Shown here: positions 8,229 through 8,976 of the stretch, piece by piece
Numbering within the stretch: the first letter of the stretch is position 1
Layout: each line of letters starts with the position of its first letter
From: an uncultured Bacteroidales bacterium
Lineage (GTDB): Bacteria > Bacteroidota > Bacteroidia > Bacteroidales > UBA3663
Reading direction: 5' to 3'
Length of the DNA stretch: 8,976 nucleotides
NCBI GenBank assembly: GCA_905236195.1
Contig: CAJOOX010000195.1
Location: forward strand, 1 to 8,976
Position numbers and translations under genes: made by a program
The notes under the pieces: generated by a model
The model's database searches: none
What the model saw: only the letters and a program-made list of their open reading frames with translations
Told to the model about the DNA's origin: nothing

Positions 8229-8438
8229 ATGAAAAGGTCTCTGCACGTCTCATGTATCTCATGCGGGAAAATGCCATTAGAAAAGAATGAAGTTGGTATC
8301 AACAAGAAATTGCTCGGAGAATCTGTAGGTAAATTCTTCTGCCTTTCCTGTCTCTCTGACTATTTGGATGTTAGTGAGGAAGATATTCTTGCAAAAATCG
8401 AGGAGTTTAAGGCAAGCGGATGTAAACTTTTTGAATAG
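8229..8438 (+). CDS. Small protein with two CxxC pairs, putative zinc ribbon
   Basis: A 69-residue protein with CISC (Cys9, Cys12) and CLSC (Cys38, Cys41), placed as expected for a single zinc-binding site, followed by an acidic helical C-terminal half and a lone Cys65 near the end. The basic stretch INKKLLGE lies between the pairs. It resembles small uncharacterised Cys-pair proteins seen in Clostridia, but I cannot name a family with certainty. It starts 2 nt after the brxL stop with only a weak AAGGA 12 nt upstream, so it is probably translated by coupling to brxL; the desulfurase begins 16 nt after it. Position between a BREX ATPase and a desulfurase suggests either a DNA/protein adaptor of the defence system or a helper in sulfur transfer using the spare cysteine. 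Neither is shown. The Cys pattern, stop-start spacing and protein-like composition make a real gene likely. Confidence 0.8.
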   Translation: MKRSLHVSCISCGKMPLEKNEVGINKKLLGESVGKFFCLSCLSDYLDVSEEDILAKIEEFKASGCKLFE

Positions 8439-8442
8439 TTTC

Positions 8443-8448
8443 TGAGGT
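8443..8448 (+). promoter_or_regulatory. Ribosome binding site of the desulfurase gene
   Basis: TGAGGT stands 6 nt before the ATG at 8455. It is moderate in strength and supports that start, after which the conserved desulfurase N-terminus (YADNAAT) begins within two residues. Confidence 0.6.
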
Positions 8449-8454
8449 ATCACC

Positions 8455-8976
8455 ATGATATACGCCGATAATGCAGCAACGTCAAAACTGGATAAAGATG
8501 CGTTTCTCGCTATGAAGCCTTTTTTGCTAGAATCCTACGCAAATGCTTCTCAGCCATACTCTTTTGCCCGAAGCGTAAAGAAAGCCTTAAAAGACGCTCG
8601 TGAAACTATTGCCGCCTGCATCAACGCCACCCCGGATGAAATCTTCTTTACTTCTGGAGGAACCGAAAGCGATAATTGGGCAATTAAAGGAATCTCCTCC
8701 ATTGAACAGAGTAAAAGTACAATTATTGTTTCCTCCATAGAGCATCATGCTGTTTTGCGTTCGTGTGAGGCTTTAATAAATGCAGGTCATTCAGTATTCT
8801 TTTCTCCTGTTGATCAACAAGGCTTTGTTATAGAGGATACTTTTCGAGGAATCTTGAATAACTCCCCAAATCTTGTGTCTATCATGCTCGCAAACAATGA
8901 AATTGGTACAGTCCAAGCTATAAAAACTTTGTGTTCTATTGCACATGAGAGACACGCACTCTTTCACACAGATGCC
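8455..8976 (+). CDS. Cysteine desulfurase, NifS/IscS/DndA-like, 3' end outside the window
   Basis: PLP-dependent class V aminotransferase-fold enzyme that takes sulfur from cysteine, giving alanine and an enzyme persulfide passed to acceptors. The 174 residues present show YADNAAT (3-9); SYANASQPYSFAR (27-39), in place of the GNPSS-type segment of IscS; FTSGGTESDNWAIKG (65-79), the PLP-phosphate-binding loop; EHHAVL with His97, which should stack on PLP; MLANNEIGTVQ with Asn147/148; and HTDA with Asp173, which should contact the PLP nitrogen. The catalytic lysine, the active-site cysteine and the rest (about 200 residues) lie beyond the window. It is 16 nt behind the small Cys-pair gene and so probably in the BREX operon. 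In Dnd systems a desulfurase, DndA, feeds DNA phosphorothioation; an equivalent job beside BREX type 4 is inferred. It could instead be a housekeeping Fe-S or tRNA-thiolation desulfurase. Family certain, role open. Confidence 0.9.
   Translation, partial: MIYADNAATSKLDKDAFLAMKPFLLESYANASQPYSFARSVKKALKDARETIAACINATPDEIFFTSGGTESDNWAIKGISSIEQSKSTIIVSSIEHHAVLRSCEALINAGHSVFFSPVDQQGFVIEDTFRGILNNSPNLVSIMLANNEIGTVQAIKTLCSIAHERHALFHTDA

Noticed and set aside
1..8976. CRISPR arrays, tRNA or rRNA genes, insertion sequences, attachment sites
   Set aside because: No spaced direct repeats, RNA-gene signatures, transposase motifs or flanking duplications were noticed on reading both strands.

Overview
This window carries most of a bacterial phage-defence operon, read as a type 4 BREX locus. 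All genes lie on the + strand. The order is a 1408-residue BrxC/PglY-type P-loop ATPase, a 781-residue PglZ-domain protein, a 488-residue BrxL-type AAA+ ATPase, a 69-residue protein with two CxxC pairs, and the first 174 codons of a NifS/IscS-like cysteine desulfurase cut by the window end. brxC, pglZ and brxL in a row with no pglX methyltransferase between them is the arrangement called type 4 (brxP-brxC-pglZ-brxL). The PAPS-reductase-like gene brxP that normally completes it should lie just left of the window. Bases 1-12 could be the last codons of that upstream gene.

The host is probably a Gram-positive Firmicute, most likely of the Clostridia. The reasons are strong G-rich Shine-Dalgarno sites (GGGGAG, AGGAG, GGAGGG) at 6-8 nt, a GTG start, mid-range base composition judged by eye, and the style of the small Cys-pair protein. 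This is an inference; nothing in the window fixes the species.

Layout: 1-27 ribosome site and possible end of an upstream gene; 28-4254 brxC; 4255-4390 a 136-nt spacer with two tandem inverted repeats and a possible long-range pairing; 4391-6736 pglZ; 6760-8226 brxL; 8229-8438 small Cys-pair protein; 8455-8976 cysteine desulfurase, incomplete. Apart from the brxC-pglZ spacer the gaps are 23, 2 and 16 nt, which points to one transcript. No convincing promoter or terminator was found.

How the genes may work together (inference): a cysteine desulfurase is the usual sulfur donor for DNA phosphorothioation (DndA with the PAPS-reductase-like DndC in Dnd systems). BREX type 4 also has a PAPS-reductase-like protein and no DNA methylase. 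A desulfurase in the same operon therefore suggests that self DNA is marked with sulfur, with BrxC, PglZ and BrxL forming the ATP-driven machinery that acts on unmarked phage DNA. The most interesting leads are this sulfur link, the small Cys-pair protein between brxL and the desulfurase, a BrxL without the C-terminal Lon-like domain, and the structured brxC-pglZ spacer.
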